5,762 nt of DNA, from assembly GCA_964444305.1 (NCBI GenBank), contig CAYUGQ010000147.1:1-5762 (forward strand). Direction: 5' to 3'. How positions within the stretch are numbered: the first letter of the stretch is position 1; each line of letters opens with the position of its first letter. Source of the stretch: JAKFFN01 sp964444305. GTDB lineage: Bacteria > Sumerlaeota > Sumerlaeia > Sumerlaeales > Sumerlaeaceae. Below the pieces are notes generated by a model, which made no database searches, was not told the origin of the DNA, and saw only the letters and a program-made list of their open reading frames with translations. The translations under genes and the position numbers were made by a program. Shown here piece after piece: positions 5,716 to 5,762 of this stretch.

Positions 5716-5762
5716 CCTTTTCATCATGAAGACGATGATGACCCTCCGCAAAGCCGGTTAGG

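Noticed and set aside
1..5762. tRNA, rRNA, CRISPR, insertion sequence or defence system
   Set aside because: No clover-leaf, rRNA motif, spaced repeat array, terminal inverted repeats, transposase or toxin-antitoxin-like pair was found; the genes are housekeeping.

Overview
The window looks like a stretch of ordinary bacterial chromosome. It is GC-rich, with strong C-ending codon preference in three of the five genes. It holds five protein genes: a 5'-truncated primosomal helicase gene (priA), a poorly characterised gene with nucleoside-phosphorylase-like motifs, a class I (DhnA/FbaB-type) fructose-bisphosphate aldolase gene, plsY and gpsA. The style (very C-rich third positions, weak or absent Shine-Dalgarno sequences except at the aldolase gene, aldolase resembling E. 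coli FbaB) would fit a member of the Planctomycetes-Verrucomicrobia-Chlamydiae group. That assignment is a tentative inference from general feel, not from a marker gene.

Layout. Bases 1-1560 (+) carry the C-terminal ~519 residues of PriA, entered just before the Walker A motif. Its last 35 bases overlap, tail to tail, the end of a minus-strand gene (1526-2467) for a divergent phosphorylase-superfamily-like protein. Upstream of that gene, on the same strand, lies the aldolase gene (2565-3644), which ends in a textbook intrinsic terminator (2501-2538), so the two are probably separate transcription units. A 266-bp divergent intergenic region (3645-3910) contains several dyad-symmetric elements and the only strong Shine-Dalgarno sequence seen. 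Then plsY (3911-4567) and gpsA (4567-5586) run on the plus strand, joined by a one-base TAATG stop/start overlap. The final 176 bp hold a weak hairpin, a short direct-repeat array with an exact 10-bp period, and a sigma70-like promoter candidate pointing off the window's right edge.

How the genes fit together. Aldolase produces or consumes dihydroxyacetone phosphate. GpsA reduces that compound to sn-glycerol 3-phosphate. PlsY acylates glycerol 3-phosphate to lysophosphatidate, the first committed step of phospholipid synthesis. The divergent aldolase and plsY-gpsA units therefore sit at a junction between central carbon metabolism and membrane lipid synthesis. PriA (replication restart) and the phosphorylase-like protein have no evident link to this pathway. 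I found no mobile element, CRISPR array, tRNA, rRNA or defence system, and nothing that convincingly qualifies as a new biological system. The most interesting items are the divergent phosphorylase-like protein, the dyads before plsY, and the 10-bp-period repeat.
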